A stretch of DNA of 64,000 nucleotides from Bartonella taylorii (GTDB lineage: Bacteria; Pseudomonadota; Alphaproteobacteria; Rhizobiales; Rhizobiaceae): positions 191,001 through 255,000 of the forward strand of contig NZ_CP083693.1 of assembly GCF_023920105.1 (NCBI RefSeq), in the 5' to 3' direction. The position numbers and the translations under genes are program-made. Positions 37,388 to 46,641 of the stretch are shown here, one piece after another. Every line of letters begins with the position of its first letter. Positions within the stretch are counted from its first letter, which is position 1. A model generated the notes under the pieces. It did no database searches and was not told the DNA's origin. It saw nothing but the letters and a program-made list of their open reading frames with translations.

Positions 37388-38722
37388 TTATGCTTCAACA
37401 AGGGGGAGGCAATTAAGTAAAAGGTCTTGTTTTTTGCGAAGTTTTGCAATCCACTGGTCTTCTCGAATAGCAGTGTTATGTGCTGTTATGAGTTCATTCT
37501 TTTTGATTTTAGCTGTCACTGTCGCTTTTTCTAAAAGACCACAGGGAATAGCTTGATGAGCACGTGCTTCTGCAAGATTCATTATCCAAGCGCGATAACT
37601 GTAAAGACCAATAAAGTCCAACTGATCACCAGGATATAAATCTTTTTTAGCAACAGCACAGACTTCTACCACGGGGGTGTTAAGTGGAGCCATATCTTCT
37701 TTGCCATACAGCATAACACGCGCACAGGTTAAAGGAACTTCCATTGCTGTTAAATGATAGGGACGATGAAAGGTGAAGTAAGGTCCCTGACCAATTTTTA
37801 AATCTTCCATACGTTCGCGGAGACGTGGATGTGCTATTTCTGCAATGACAAAAACACCTGGGGAAACTCCTTGGCCTATTGAATAGTCTACAACGCCACA
37901 TTTCTCCAAAATACCACCATCCTGTTTTGGAATAAGCACTTTGCTTAAATCTTGAAGTGCTGCTTGTGGACCATGCATTCCTGGGCAATCGGGGAGAAGC
38001 CCTGTTGCATTGGCAATGGCAGCCATTTCAACCATTGTTTTGGAACCATCAATAAATTCAACTAACATACGGACATTCATATTACGTCTTGATGCTTCTT
38101 CTTCGTAAGTGTCAGGTGTGGCATCAAAGATAAGAGGATTATTTTTTCCTTTACCAGCCGCAACAATCTTATGCCCAAGGGCTGAAACAAATTCGATGAG
38201 TTCCATGCAGGACGTAGGTTCATCACCGGCACCAAGTGTATAAACAAGACCTCGTTTTTCTGCTTCATGTTTTAGATAAGTGCCAATTGTAACATCTGCT
38301 TCAACATTCATCATGACAAGGTGTTTGTTGTTTTCAAGCGCTTTGAAACCAATTTCGGCTCCAGCTTCAGGATAGCCTGTTGCATCAACGATAATATCAA
38401 TTTGTTCATGGCGTAAAACAAGATCAAGATCATCTGTCGCTGCAATCAGACCTTGTTCAATGCTTCGAGTTAGGAAATGAGTGTTTTCAACTTCTCGTAC
38501 ATGCCCATCTTCGCCGTAGGCTAGCGCGGCGGCATCAAAAATACGTGACGGTGTCCTGGTGGCAACGGCTGCGACTACTATGCCATCCATATGTGCAATA
38601 CTTGATAGCAAATCTGTCCCCATTTCACCACAACCAATGAGTCCAACACGGATGGGTGGGTGGGTTTCTGCACGCTGCTTCAGATCCCGCGCTAAACCTG
38701 TTAAGCTCACATTGCTTGCCAT
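37388..38722 (-). CDS. DRL-type reductase: Rossmann (homoserine dehydrogenase-like) plus SAF domain
   Basis: 444 residues. The N-terminal Rossmann fold (IRVGLIGCGEMGTDLLSSI, about 24-42; IDIIVDATGYPEAGAEIG) is followed by a homoserine-dehydrogenase-like catalytic region (NVEADVTIGTYL, LGAGDEPTSCMELIEF, AAGKGKNNPLIFDATP) and a C-terminal SAF-like domain (CAVAKKDLYPGDQLDFIG). This architecture and length match DRL, the enzyme described in Brucella abortus that replaces Dxr in converting 1-deoxyxylulose 5-phosphate to methylerythritol 4-phosphate in isoprenoid synthesis. The match is recalled from family knowledge, not computed. A different NAD(P)-dependent sugar-acid reductase of the same superfamily remains possible. 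It is a single gene with no MEP-pathway neighbours. Confidence 0.65.
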   Translation of the reverse strand: MASNVSLTGLARDLKQRAETHPPIRVGLIGCGEMGTDLLSSIAHMDGIVVAAVATRTPSRIFDAAALAYGEDGHVREVENTHFLTRSIEQGLIAATDDLDLVLRHEQIDIIVDATGYPEAGAEIGFKALENNKHLVMMNVEADVTIGTYLKHEAEKRGLVYTLGAGDEPTSCMELIEFVSALGHKIVAAGKGKNNPLIFDATPDTYEEEASRRNMNVRMLVEFIDGSKTMVEMAAIANATGLLPDCPGMHGPQAALQDLSKVLIPKQDGGILEKCGVVDYSIGQGVSPGVFVIAEIAHPRLRERMEDLKIGQGPYFTFHRPYHLTAMEVPLTCARVMLYGKEDMAPLNTPVVEVCAVAKKDLYPGDQLDFIGLYSYRAWIMNLAEARAHQAIPCGLLEKATVTAKIKKNELITAHNTAIREDQWIAKLRKKQDLLLNCLPLVEA

Positions 38723-38886
38723 TATTTTTTCCTATTTGAAAATTACCTTGTTAAAAGGGTGTTTTCTTATTCATAAGGCGCATTTGCTCTCTAAGATAGC
38801 TAATCTTTTCTTGATGCTCTAATCAATGGGTTTTATAAAAGCAAGAGGGTTGCGGTACTTTTATCAAATAAAATAGGAATAGTGTT

Positions 38887-39366
38887 ATGCAGCAAAAAAT
38901 AGCAGTACAAGATGTCGTCAATTTTATTGGGAAAGAGGTAGGATTATCTCAATGGCGTCTTGTTACGCAAGATATGATTAATCAATTTGCACAAGCGACA
39001 GATGATCATCAATGGATACACGTAGATGAGGAAAAGGCTAGAAACACACCTTTTGGTGGTACTATTGCACATGGTTTTTTAACCTTATCACTTTTGTCTA
39101 CGTTAGCTTATGAGGCACTTCCAGAGTTGGAAGGTGCAACAATGGGTATTAATTATGGTTTTGATAAAGTGCGTTTTATGAGCCCTGTGAAAACAGGTGC
39201 ACAGGTACGTGCTCGTTTTGTTTTAAATGATGCCGAGATTCGACCTTCTGGCCGAGTTGTTTTTCATTATGGCGTTACGGTGGAAATTGAAAACTTAAAA
39301 AAACCAGCTCTCATTGCTCAGTGGCTTATTGTTGCTATGGTTGGCGAAAAATCTGAGAATTTCTAA
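38887..39366 (+). CDS. MaoC-like (R)-specific enoyl-CoA hydratase
   Basis: 159 residues with a single hot-dog fold. The hydratase signature is clear: FAQATDDHQWIHVDEEKA (about 38-55) with catalytic Asp and His, then FGGTIAHGFLTLSLLS. The enzyme would hydrate trans-2-enoyl-CoA to (R)-3-hydroxyacyl-CoA in the cytoplasm, feeding acyl-CoA or polyhydroxyalkanoate metabolism. Substrate chain length is not evident. It stands alone, divergent from the DRL gene. The start at 38887 follows an aggaatag motif. Confidence 0.88.
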   Translation: MQQKIAVQDVVNFIGKEVGLSQWRLVTQDMINQFAQATDDHQWIHVDEEKARNTPFGGTIAHGFLTLSLLSTLAYEALPELEGATMGINYGFDKVRFMSPVKTGAQVRARFVLNDAEIRPSGRVVFHYGVTVEIENLKKPALIAQWLIVAMVGEKSENF

Positions 39367-39389
39367 ATTATTTTAGTACGTTATTTTAT

Positions 39390-39516
39390 CAAGTTTCTAC
39401 ACAGTTTTATTAGAGGTCCCTTGATAATAATATAAGAACAAAAAAGTATGATGATACTTGTCATAATAGAGCTATTACAATGCTGATAATCATGGTGGTT
39501 TTTCATACCACCTAAA
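39390..39516 (-). pseudogene. Decayed duplicate of the metI 3' end
   Basis: About 125 bases (cacagttttattagaggtcc, then gatgatacttgtcataatag, ending cacctaaat) align with the last codons of metI at 39588-39715 (cacaattttatcagaagacc, gatgacacttgtcatgatag, cgcctaaac). Many point changes are present, so it is an old, non-functional tandem copy about 200 bases downstream of metI. Confidence 0.7.
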
Positions 39517-39567
39517 TTATTTTCACTGTTCATTATGTTGGTTTGGAAAAACTCAAATTGTTAAATT

Positions 39568-40227
39568 TTAATGTCTTTTCTTATCTAATCTCTGCACAAT
39601 TTTATCAGAAGACCACTGGGTAATAATATTAAGAATAATCAAAAGGATGATGACACTTGTCATGATAGAAGTATTATAGCGTTGATAGCCATAGCGGATT
39701 GCCATGTCGCCTAAACCGCCTCCGCCGAGATATCCGGCAAGCGAAGTGGCTCCTATAAGAGAAATAATCATGACTGTAAAACCTGTGATCAGGCTAGGGA
39801 GCGCTTCAGGAATAAGAACATGCCTAATAATTTGAAGACGGCTTGCTCCCATAGAACGAACAGCTTCAATTAGACCGTTTTCAACGGTTTTAAAAGAGAG
39901 TTCTGCCATTCGTGCATAAAAAGGAATAGCTGAGATGGTGAGTACAAAGATTACAGAAGGCATTCCTACACCTCTTCCTACAACTATACGGGTGACAGGA
40001 AGAAGATAAAATGCAAGAATAATAAAGGGAATGGCACGAATACTATCAATGAGGATACTCAAAGGGCGATTGATAAGACAGGAGGCAAAAATCCCTCCAC
40101 GTGCGGTTGTGTAAAGGAGAAGACCAAGGGGAAGTCCTATAATAAGCGCCATCAAAGAAGCACTTATCGTCATCAAGATTGTATCAAAAACAGCGTTGGG
40201 GAGTTCATGAGAGAGAACATTAAACAT
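39568..40227 (-). CDS. metI: D-methionine ABC transporter permease MetI
   Basis: 219 residues, typical MetI length, with five to six membrane helices. The ABC-permease EAA loop is seen as ENGLIEAVRSMGASRLQIIRHVLIPEALPSLITG (about 115-150). It forms the inner-membrane channel of the MetNIQ importer for D/L-methionine. Its start overlaps the metN stop by 8 bases, giving translational coupling in the order metQ, metN, metI. A decayed copy of its 3' end lies just downstream. Confidence 0.92.
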   Translation of the reverse strand: MFNVLSHELPNAVFDTILMTISASLMALIIGLPLGLLLYTTARGGIFASCLINRPLSILIDSIRAIPFIILAFYLLPVTRIVVGRGVGMPSVIFVLTISAIPFYARMAELSFKTVENGLIEAVRSMGASRLQIIRHVLIPEALPSLITGFTVMIISLIGATSLAGYLGGGGLGDMAIRYGYQRYNTSIMTSVIILLIILNIITQWSSDKIVQRLDKKRH

Positions 40228-41254
40228 AACCTAAAACCTCGCAATATCGTCCTTTTTCTGTCAACCACTGAACAGCTTTTTCTAAAGCTTCTTTATCTTC
40301 TGTTGGGAGACCTAAGAATAGTCGCCCGATGGTTTCTCCTTGGACTGTATCAATACCACCATGCAGAATACGTGCTCTTAAACCGATTTCATCTTCCAAA
40401 AGATTGAGAAAAGGTTGTTGGGCAATTTCACCTGCAATATTGATTTCAATAACAGCTTCTTGGCCTATTGGTTTAAGATTTTTTGCAAATTTTTCAGGAA
40501 GTTGTGGAGTAACAAGTTTGAGCATGGCAATGGTTGTTTCCTCTTGCGGAGAGGTGAAAATGTCTTTCACACGTCCTTGTTCCATAATGCGTCCTTGATT
40601 GAGGACAACAACGCGATGCGCAATAGTGCGTACAACTTCCATTTCGTGGGTAATGAGTACAATAGTGAGATTTAGACGATTGTTAATATCAGCAAGAAGT
40701 TCCAGAATAGATTGTGTTGTTTCAGGGTCCAGAGCAGAGGTTGCTTCATCTGATAACAATATTTTAGGATTAGCAGCTAAAGAGCGCGCAATGCCAACGC
40801 GTTGTTTTTGCCCTCCTGACAATTCTGCCGGATAACAGTGCTCTTTACCACATAAGCCGACCAATTCGATGAGTTCAAGAGCACGTTTGTAGCGCTGTTT
40901 TTTGTTTATACCACTTAATTTAAGTGGTAATGCGATGTTATTAAGAATATTTTGTGATGATAAAAGATTGAAATGTTGAAAAATCATTCCAATACGCTGC
41001 CGGTAAGGCGCCCATTGTGTTTCTGACAGATTTGAAACATCTACGCCTTCAAAAAAAATAGACCCTGCGTCAATTCTCTCTAGTCCATTTAAGCAGCGAA
41101 TAAGTGTTGATTTTCCCGCTCCACTACGACCAATAATGCCAAGAATTTCACCTGCGTGGATATTGAGAGATAAATTGTCAACAGCCGGAATGCCAGCCGT
41201 TTTGTTAAAATAACGGCTGACGTTTTTTAAGGAGATCAGAGCGGGTTTTTCCAT
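40220..41254 (-). CDS. metN: Methionine ABC transporter ATPase MetN
   Basis: 344 residues. Walker A GRSGAGKSTLIR (about 42-53), signature LSGGQKQRVGIARSLA, Walker B KILLSDEATSALDPET and the switch His in LITHEMEVV are all intact. The C-terminal 90 residues form the NIL regulatory domain (VIEINIAGEIAQQPFLNLL onward) that binds methionine and causes transinhibition. It powers methionine uptake with MetI and MetQ. It lies 23 bases downstream of metQ. Confidence 0.94.
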   Translation of the reverse strand: MEKPALISLKNVSRYFNKTAGIPAVDNLSLNIHAGEILGIIGRSGAGKSTLIRCLNGLERIDAGSIFFEGVDVSNLSETQWAPYRQRIGMIFQHFNLLSSQNILNNIALPLKLSGINKKQRYKRALELIELVGLCGKEHCYPAELSGGQKQRVGIARSLAANPKILLSDEATSALDPETTQSILELLADINNRLNLTIVLITHEMEVVRTIAHRVVVLNQGRIMEQGRVKDIFTSPQEETTIAMLKLVTPQLPEKFAKNLKPIGQEAVIEINIAGEIAQQPFLNLLEDEIGLRARILHGGIDTVQGETIGRLFLGLPTEDKEALEKAVQWLTEKGRYCEVLGYV

Positions 41255-41277
41255 TCATAACTACCAATTTGGCGTAA

Positions 41278-42096
41278 TTACCAAGATGTTTGCGCGGCTA
41301 GCCCGAAAATTTCTTTGATTTTCGCACGGACAGTCTCGTTATTGTAAGCAGAAACTAATTTTTTGACCCATGGCTCATCTTTATCGCTGGTGCGCACAAC
41401 AATTATATTATTATAAGGATTATTCTCTGCTTTTTCCCATGCTATCGCGTCTTTTTGTAGGTCTAATCCAGAAACCAAAGCCCAGTTTGTGTTTACAATT
41501 GCAATATCAAAATCATCAACTGCTCGTCCTAACATACCGGCATCTAATTCACGAATTTGCAAGTTTTTAGGGTTTTCAATAATATCAAGCGGAGAAGCTA
41601 GAATATCGTGAGGATCTTTTAACTTAATGAGATTTAAAGAATTGAGAAGAAGTAAGGCTCTTCCACCATTTGATGGGTCGTTAGGAATGCCAACATGTGC
41701 GCCATCACGCAGTTCTTTTAAATCTTTGATTTTGTGTGAATAAACACCAATGGGAGCAATAAATGTGTACCCCACAGTTGAAAGTTTGTAGCCACGCTGT
41801 TCAATTTGATTTTTAAGATAAGGGGAGTGTTGAAAAGCATTCGCATCAATCTCTCCTGCATTAACCGCATCGTTAGGCAAAGTGTAATCAGAAAAATAAA
41901 CAAGTTCAATCTCTAAACCCGCTTCTTTAGCTTGTTCGGCAGCAACTTTCCAAATAGTTGCTTCATGCCCTTCCATAACACCGAGTTTGATTTTTGATTT
42001 GTCTGCTGCCATGGAAAAGGGAACAGACAAGAAAAGTGCAAAGAGAGGAAGGAGGAATCCGATGGTGGCATTCCGAGATAATTTCTTTAATGTCAT
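41278..42096 (-). CDS. metQ: Methionine-binding protein MetQ (NlpA family)
   Basis: 272 residues. Signal peptide MTLKKLSRNATIGFLLPLFA to about SMA-ADKSK, then the NlpA core (IKLGVMEGHEATIWKVAAEQAK, VYFSDYTLPNDAVNAGEID, NAFQHSPYL, IPNDPSNGGRALLLL). It captures methionine for MetNI. No lipobox cysteine is visible at the cleavage site, unlike most MetQ proteins, so a soluble periplasmic form is expected. First gene of the metQNI operon. Confidence 0.92.
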   Translation of the reverse strand: MTLKKLSRNATIGFLLPLFALFLSVPFSMAADKSKIKLGVMEGHEATIWKVAAEQAKEAGLEIELVYFSDYTLPNDAVNAGEIDANAFQHSPYLKNQIEQRGYKLSTVGYTFIAPIGVYSHKIKDLKELRDGAHVGIPNDPSNGGRALLLLNSLNLIKLKDPHDILASPLDIIENPKNLQIRELDAGMLGRAVDDFDIAIVNTNWALVSGLDLQKDAIAWEKAENNPYNNIIVVRTSDKDEPWVKKLVSAYNNETVRAKIKEIFGLAAQTSW

Positions 42097-42614
42097 GGAT
42101 GTTTATCCTTTTTTCTTTTCCAAGAGACTTGTTGAGGGAAGAAAATATAATTCTGCACTATTTTTAAGGGATTTTAAGCTTATAAAAGCTTTATAGAATA
42201 TTCAATCATTTTTATTCAAAAAAATAATGTTATTTTTTCCTATACTGGTAAGCATTCTTTGTAAAACAACATAATGCGCTCGCGGTACTTTTTCTCAATT
42301 TAGATGATAATTCTTGTATCGCAGTTATTTGTTTGGGGAACCAATAGCACTTTCAAAACTTCTTTAAGTGATGATTGGCTGAATAGCCAAGCAATTAGAT
42401 GATATTTTAGCAGTAAATCTACGCGTCGAATATTGCGCAATCAAAACAATAGCCCAGTGTATAGGGCGGTAGGGGACAAAGTAAGAGAGCTGTTCTCTAA
42501 ATGTGATGGGTTTTTGATGGTGACACAAGAATTTATTACTATTTGACTGAAACGTGGCAAATTTTTGCAATGACAAATATTTTGCCTTTCATACTCTGGA
42601 GAGGAAGAAAAATA
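42097..42614. other. Gene-free interval metQ to SH3 protein
   Basis: About 520 bases holding the divergent promoters. A minus-strand open stretch in 42364-42576 has no recognisable domain and no ribosome binding site, and I leave it out. No S-adenosylmethionine riboswitch fold was recognisable upstream of metQ. Confidence 0.45.
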
Positions 42615-43241
42615 ATGTTAAAAAAGAATTTTTTATCAACCACAATGATTTTGTTAGCTATAGGTGGATTGGGGCTTGGAATGACTGTTTCTCATGCGGT
42701 AGCTGGAACAGTTGCTCGCGTAGCATCAGGTAAGGCGGTTTTACGTACAGGACCAGCGAAAACTTACAAAGTTATTGCTACTGTTCCAAAGGGAGGAAAA
42801 GTGCAAATTCATGGGTGTCTCTCCAATAAAACTTGGTGTTCTCTTCGTTATAATGAAAGGGATGGTTGGGCTTCGGCACGTTATGTAAATGTTAACAATG
42901 TTCCTACGATTTCTTTTGCACATATGCGTATGAAGCCGCACTCTATGATAAAAACACAAAAAGGAGAAGTGAAGCAGGCTGCTCCTCATTCCAAATCTAT
43001 GAGGGCGCCTCAAAAAACACGAAAAAACGTGCAAAAATTGTACAGAACAGATATACTTATCGATTCTACAGGTGTAAAAAAAAGGGATGAGCGTACAATT
43101 TTGAACCCATCACAAAAGGCACAAGGTGTATCTGTAAAGCACGTAACGGCTTATAACCCGTTTTTCCCCAATGATGTCAATTTCAAAAATTTTGAACGTA
43201 ATGAAACACGCTACCGTGTTGTGACTTATCCTGCTCCATAA
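42615..43241 (+). CDS. Secreted bacterial SH3-domain protein
   Basis: 208 residues from ATG 42615 (MLKKNFLSTTMILLAIGG), preceded by gagaggaag. An upstream in-frame start at 42543 would hide the signal peptide. The signal peptide ends near SHA-VAG. An SH3b domain follows (ARVASGKAVLRTGPAKTYKV, VPKGGKVQIHGCLSNKTWCSLRYNERDGWASARYV; about 33-95). The rest is a basic, low-complexity tail. Bacterial SH3 domains usually bind cell-wall peptide or glycan, so a periplasmic envelope role is likely. The two Cys in the domain (HGC and TWC) may pair. Confidence 0.82.
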   Translation: MLKKNFLSTTMILLAIGGLGLGMTVSHAVAGTVARVASGKAVLRTGPAKTYKVIATVPKGGKVQIHGCLSNKTWCSLRYNERDGWASARYVNVNNVPTISFAHMRMKPHSMIKTQKGEVKQAAPHSKSMRAPQKTRKNVQKLYRTDILIDSTGVKKRDERTILNPSQKAQGVSVKHVTAYNPFFPNDVNFKNFERNETRYRVVTYPAP

Positions 43242-43287
43242 GGATAAAGAAAATTCACTGTTCTTGGAAGAGGGATAGGAAAAGTAC

Positions 43288-43330
43288 GGCAGCATGAAGT
43301 GGAAAAAACGCTTCAGGCTGCCACTTTTTT
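43288..43330 (+). terminator. Terminator between the SH3 gene and asd
   Basis: An interrupted 12-bp stem, ggcagcatgaag / cttcaggctgcc, with an 11-base loop and following acttttttag. It ends the SH3 gene on the plus strand and sits just past the asd stop on the minus strand, so it may serve both convergent genes. Confidence 0.7.
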
Positions 43331-44360
43331 AGGGTGCTGCCTTAGGCTTTACCAAATTACGAGAAATGAGCAATTCAGCAATTTGAATGGCATTCAATGC
43401 TGCTCCTTTTCTTAAATTGTCAGCAACAACCCAGAAAGCTAAACCATTTTCGACCGTAATATCTTCACGAATACGGCTAATAAAGGTATCATCTTCTCCA
43501 GTCCCTTCGTAGGGTGTTATATAGCCACCATCTTCATGTTTATCGATAACTTGGCAGCCAGGAGCATCGCGCAGAATGGCTTGTGCTTCATGGGCGCTTA
43601 GTGGTTTTTCAAATTCAACATTTACAGCTTCAGCATGACCGATAAAGACAGGTACTCGAACAGCAGTGGCTGTTAGTTTGATCTTAGGGTCAAGGATTTT
43701 CTTCGTCTCAACCGTCATTTTCCATTCTTCTTTGGTATAGCCATCTTCCATGAACACATCGATATGGGGAATGACGTTAAAGGCAATACGTTTGGTAAAT
43801 TTTTTTGATGAGACTGGATCTGCAACAAAAACCGCTCGTGATTGTTCAAAGAGTTCATCCATTCCTTCTTTACCAGCTCCAGAAACCGATTGATAAGTGG
43901 ATACAACAACGCGTTTAATGCTTGCAGCATCATGGAGAGGTTTTAAAGCTAAGACAAGTTGAATTGTTGAACAATTAGGATTTGCTATAATATTACGTTT
44001 GGAAAAACCATCAATAGCGTGTGCATTCACTTCAGGTACAATCAATGGGACATTTGCATCATAACGCCACGTGGATGAATTATCGATGACCACGCAGCCG
44101 GCAGCAGCGATTTTAGGAGCATATTCTTTAGAAATACTTCCTCCCGCTGACATGAGGCAAAGCTCTGTGTCAGAAAAATCATAAGTATCAAGTGCTTTTA
44201 CTTTTAAAGTTTTGTCACCATAAGAAACATCTTGTCCTAATGAGCGTCGTGATGCTAAAGGGACCACTTCACGGGCAGGAAAACCACGTTCTTCGAGAAT
44301 TGTGAGCATTTCACGACCAACGTTCCCAGTCGCGCCGACAACTGCAACTTTAAAACTCAT
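43329..44360 (-). CDS. asd: Aspartate-semialdehyde dehydrogenase
   Basis: 343 residues. It reduces aspartyl phosphate to aspartate semialdehyde with NADPH, feeding lysine/diaminopimelate, threonine and methionine synthesis. NADP-binding VAVVGATGNVGREML opens the protein. The catalytic cysteine lies in NPNCSTIQLVLALKPLHD (about 128-145), with substrate-binding SGAGKEGMDEL and the conserved His/Arg region VPVFIGHAEAVNVEFEKP. Length is normal. It is a single gene, convergent with the SH3-domain gene. Confidence 0.96.
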   Translation of the reverse strand: MSFKVAVVGATGNVGREMLTILEERGFPAREVVPLASRRSLGQDVSYGDKTLKVKALDTYDFSDTELCLMSAGGSISKEYAPKIAAAGCVVIDNSSTWRYDANVPLIVPEVNAHAIDGFSKRNIIANPNCSTIQLVLALKPLHDAASIKRVVVSTYQSVSGAGKEGMDELFEQSRAVFVADPVSSKKFTKRIAFNVIPHIDVFMEDGYTKEEWKMTVETKKILDPKIKLTATAVRVPVFIGHAEAVNVEFEKPLSAHEAQAILRDAPGCQVIDKHEDGGYITPYEGTGEDDTFISRIREDITVENGLAFWVVADNLRKGAALNAIQIAELLISRNLVKPKAAP

Positions 44361-44776
44361 TTTTCATACTCCTGTTCTTCTCTATTTTTTCCCTAGGCGA
44401 ACCCTATGAAAGGGCGAGTTGTCCAGGAATATTAAATCATATTGTTGGTCTCAGAGGTCTCATTTTCATGTACACCAATCCTGACCTACAACAGTACGAG
44501 TCGGTTCACTTTTGAATGTACCATCCTCTTGGTCTTTAAGAGTTAAGAAAGCTTGAATATTTTATGCCAAGCCGTATGAATATCTCCTTGACAGAGGTCC
44601 AATCTAGTGAAGTGCTTATCTTCTGTCAATTGTTTCCCTTGAGATGTTTGCGTTTTGCAACAATTGCATCACGCATTGCTTGCACGGATGAAGTTTTTAT
44701 ATTTCATTAAAGGTTATTAAAGGCGTTCGTTTAAGAAATGCTCAGCAAAATTATAAAATAAGGTGGTGTTTTCACT
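44361..44776. other. Gene-poor interval with a possible coding relic
   Basis: No intact ORF. On the minus strand, about 44475-44550 reads TLKDQEDGTFKSEPTRTVVG followed by QDWCT and a stop. This has coding-like composition but is broken just upstream, so a fragment of a lost gene is possible. No family was recognised. Confidence 0.3.
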
Positions 44777-45133
44777 TTAGTCAAAAATCAATCGCAAGAT
44801 TGCTCTCTGTTTTCCAGAGGCAAGACTTCTAAAACCATTCAAAAGCAAGTATTCCGCTTTACTTGCTATTCTTTCATCATAATTATATAGGGCATCTTTT
44901 TTTGTTGAGATATCAGCGTAAAAGAAGGAAAGTGGAACATCCAGTATTTCGGCAATTTCTTGCAAAAGTCCTGCTCCAACGGGTTTTATTCCTTTCTCAT
45001 ATTTTTTTATTTGTTGGAAAGTTACGCCTAAATGGTCGCCCAATTGTTTTTGAGAAAGTCCTACAATATTTCTTCTGAAGCGAATTTTTTTGCCTACAGC
45101 AATGTCATTAAAATGTCGATTTTTAGCTTGCAC
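44777..45133 (-). CDS. XRE-family HTH transcriptional regulator
   Basis: 118 residues. The Cro/cI helix-turn-helix occupies about residues 12-66 (VGKKIRFRRNIVGLSQKQLG, DHLGVTFQQIKKYEKGI), followed by a short C-terminal helical region. The GVTFQQIKKYEKG wording is typical of the large alphaproteobacterial XRE family. It lies downstream of the peptide/SpeD/radical-SAM/MFS operon in the same orientation but 272 bases away, so it may or may not regulate that operon. Target unknown. Confidence 0.85.
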   Translation of the reverse strand: MQAKNRHFNDIAVGKKIRFRRNIVGLSQKQLGDHLGVTFQQIKKYEKGIKPVGAGLLQEIAEILDVPLSFFYADISTKKDALYNYDERIASKAEYLLLNGFRSLASGKQRAILRLIFD

Positions 45134-45405
45134 TTTAGTCCCCCTCTGGGTGCGAGCGCCCTCGCATTAGTATTCCGTGGTCTGGCAACGCATTGATTTA
45201 TAATTATAAGTAAATATTTTGCCTGATACAGATAAAAAATCCCATTACTTCGTTACTTTTGAAGACAAGACAACTGTTGTAAAATTTAGCAAATGAACAC
45301 CACTCTACGTAAAATCATCAAAAAGCAGTTAGGAAGATAAATACTTTTGTTTCAAATATAATTAACTAACTGTCTTAAAAAAACAGCATGTAGATATCAA
45401 ATACA

Positions 45406-46641
45406 TCAATGATCGTCATCTACTGTAGTTTTAAGGGGTGTTATCTCTTTATTTTTCTTAATTTTTATAACGCCAATCATTCCAGTTGAAATAATTAATG
45501 CAGACATACCTAAAAAAGAGCTCACTAATCCCACGAGTGCAAAGAGTCCAGCAATAAAGCCAGACACTGCTTCAGCAGAGTTCGCTAAAGTTGAAAAAGT
45601 TCCAAAACTCTTACCAAAATCTTCACGACGAGAATATAATTGAATAGCTGAGACTAAACTAATATCCACAAATGCACCAATAAATCCTAAAACAAAGGCT
45701 AACATGAGAATTAGTTTTAAATAAAGGATTGCAGCTAAAGGCATAACAAACATAATAACCCCATACAGAAGCCAAAATACCATTAGCTTTAATGATGTAA
45801 CATTTAATATAATTTTACTATATAACAAACCACCTACAATAGTTCCAACAGCAATGAGAGAAAATATATAACTAACAAAGCTTTCCTCTCCCCCTATAGA
45901 AAGAACAAAAGCTGGAATTAAAAATCTTAAAATTGCCCCTGTAAAGAGAATAGCAAACGATGAGCCAACGAGCGTAATAAATAAATTATTATTTTCTGTA
46001 GAAATATATTTAAGATAGGAAGCTGTTTCTCGATAAATTTTTATAAAATTGAATGGTTTATTCTTACTTGAATTTAAATTCATTAGATTACATAACAATA
46101 TAATAGCTATAAAATAGGTAAAGAAATCAAAAATGAGGACTGCCGATTTATTTGCTAAAAAAAGCAGTAGGGAACAAACTAAAGGGCCAATTACGGATGC
46201 AGTTTCTTCTATAATTTGTGCAATGCTATTTGCCTTTGTAAGATCCTTTATTGAAAACATTCTGGGAATGGCAGCTTGAAAACTTGGTTGAAAAATACTT
46301 CTTCCTATCGTTGTACATATTGCTGCAAAAATAAGAACAATAATATGCGCAGTCCCTGTTATAGTGGTTATCAAAACGAATAATGAGGCTAATAATCTCA
46401 CCAATTCACTTAAGATCATATTTTTCTTCAAAGAAAAATTATCAGCTAACCAACCTCCTATCGGGCCAAAAAAGAGAAAAGGGATAAATCGAAAAAAATA
46501 CACAAGACCTGTAAAAAAGATGTTATCTGTTAATTCTAAGACCAGTAAAACAAAAACAACTTCATAAGCATAATCACCAACTTTAGAAATAAAGAGAGAG
46601 CAAAAAAGAGTTAATGGACTCTTTTTAAAAAATAAATTCAT
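45406..46641 (-). CDS. MFS exporter (EntS-like) of the peptide/radical-SAM cluster
   Basis: 411 residues with 12 predicted membrane helices. The MFS signature between helices 2 and 3 is FFGPIGGWLADNFSLKKNMI (about 57-76). The pattern FQAAIPRMFSIKDLTKANSI with QIIEETASVIGP fits the MFS_3/EntS subgroup, which exports siderophores and other small molecules. It is the last gene of the cluster, 168 bases after the radical SAM gene and on the same strand. The likely job is export of, or immunity to, the cluster product. The region is more AT-rich than its housekeeping neighbours, consistent with acquisition by transfer. Substrate unknown. Confidence 0.85.
   Translation of the reverse strand: MNLFFKKSPLTLFCSLFISKVGDYAYEVVFVLLVLELTDNIFFTGLVYFFRFIPFLFFGPIGGWLADNFSLKKNMILSELVRLLASLFVLITTITGTAHIIVLIFAAICTTIGRSIFQPSFQAAIPRMFSIKDLTKANSIAQIIEETASVIGPLVCSLLLFLANKSAVLIFDFFTYFIAIILLCNLMNLNSSKNKPFNFIKIYRETASYLKYISTENNNLFITLVGSSFAILFTGAILRFLIPAFVLSIGGEESFVSYIFSLIAVGTIVGGLLYSKIILNVTSLKLMVFWLLYGVIMFVMPLAAILYLKLILMLAFVLGFIGAFVDISLVSAIQLYSRREDFGKSFGTFSTLANSAEAVSGFIAGLFALVGLVSSFLGMSALIISTGMIGVIKIKKNKEITPLKTTVDDDH

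Noticed and set aside
42097..42350. S-adenosylmethionine riboswitch before metQ
   Set aside because: I looked for SAM-II or related cores in the leader and did not see a convincing conserved pattern.
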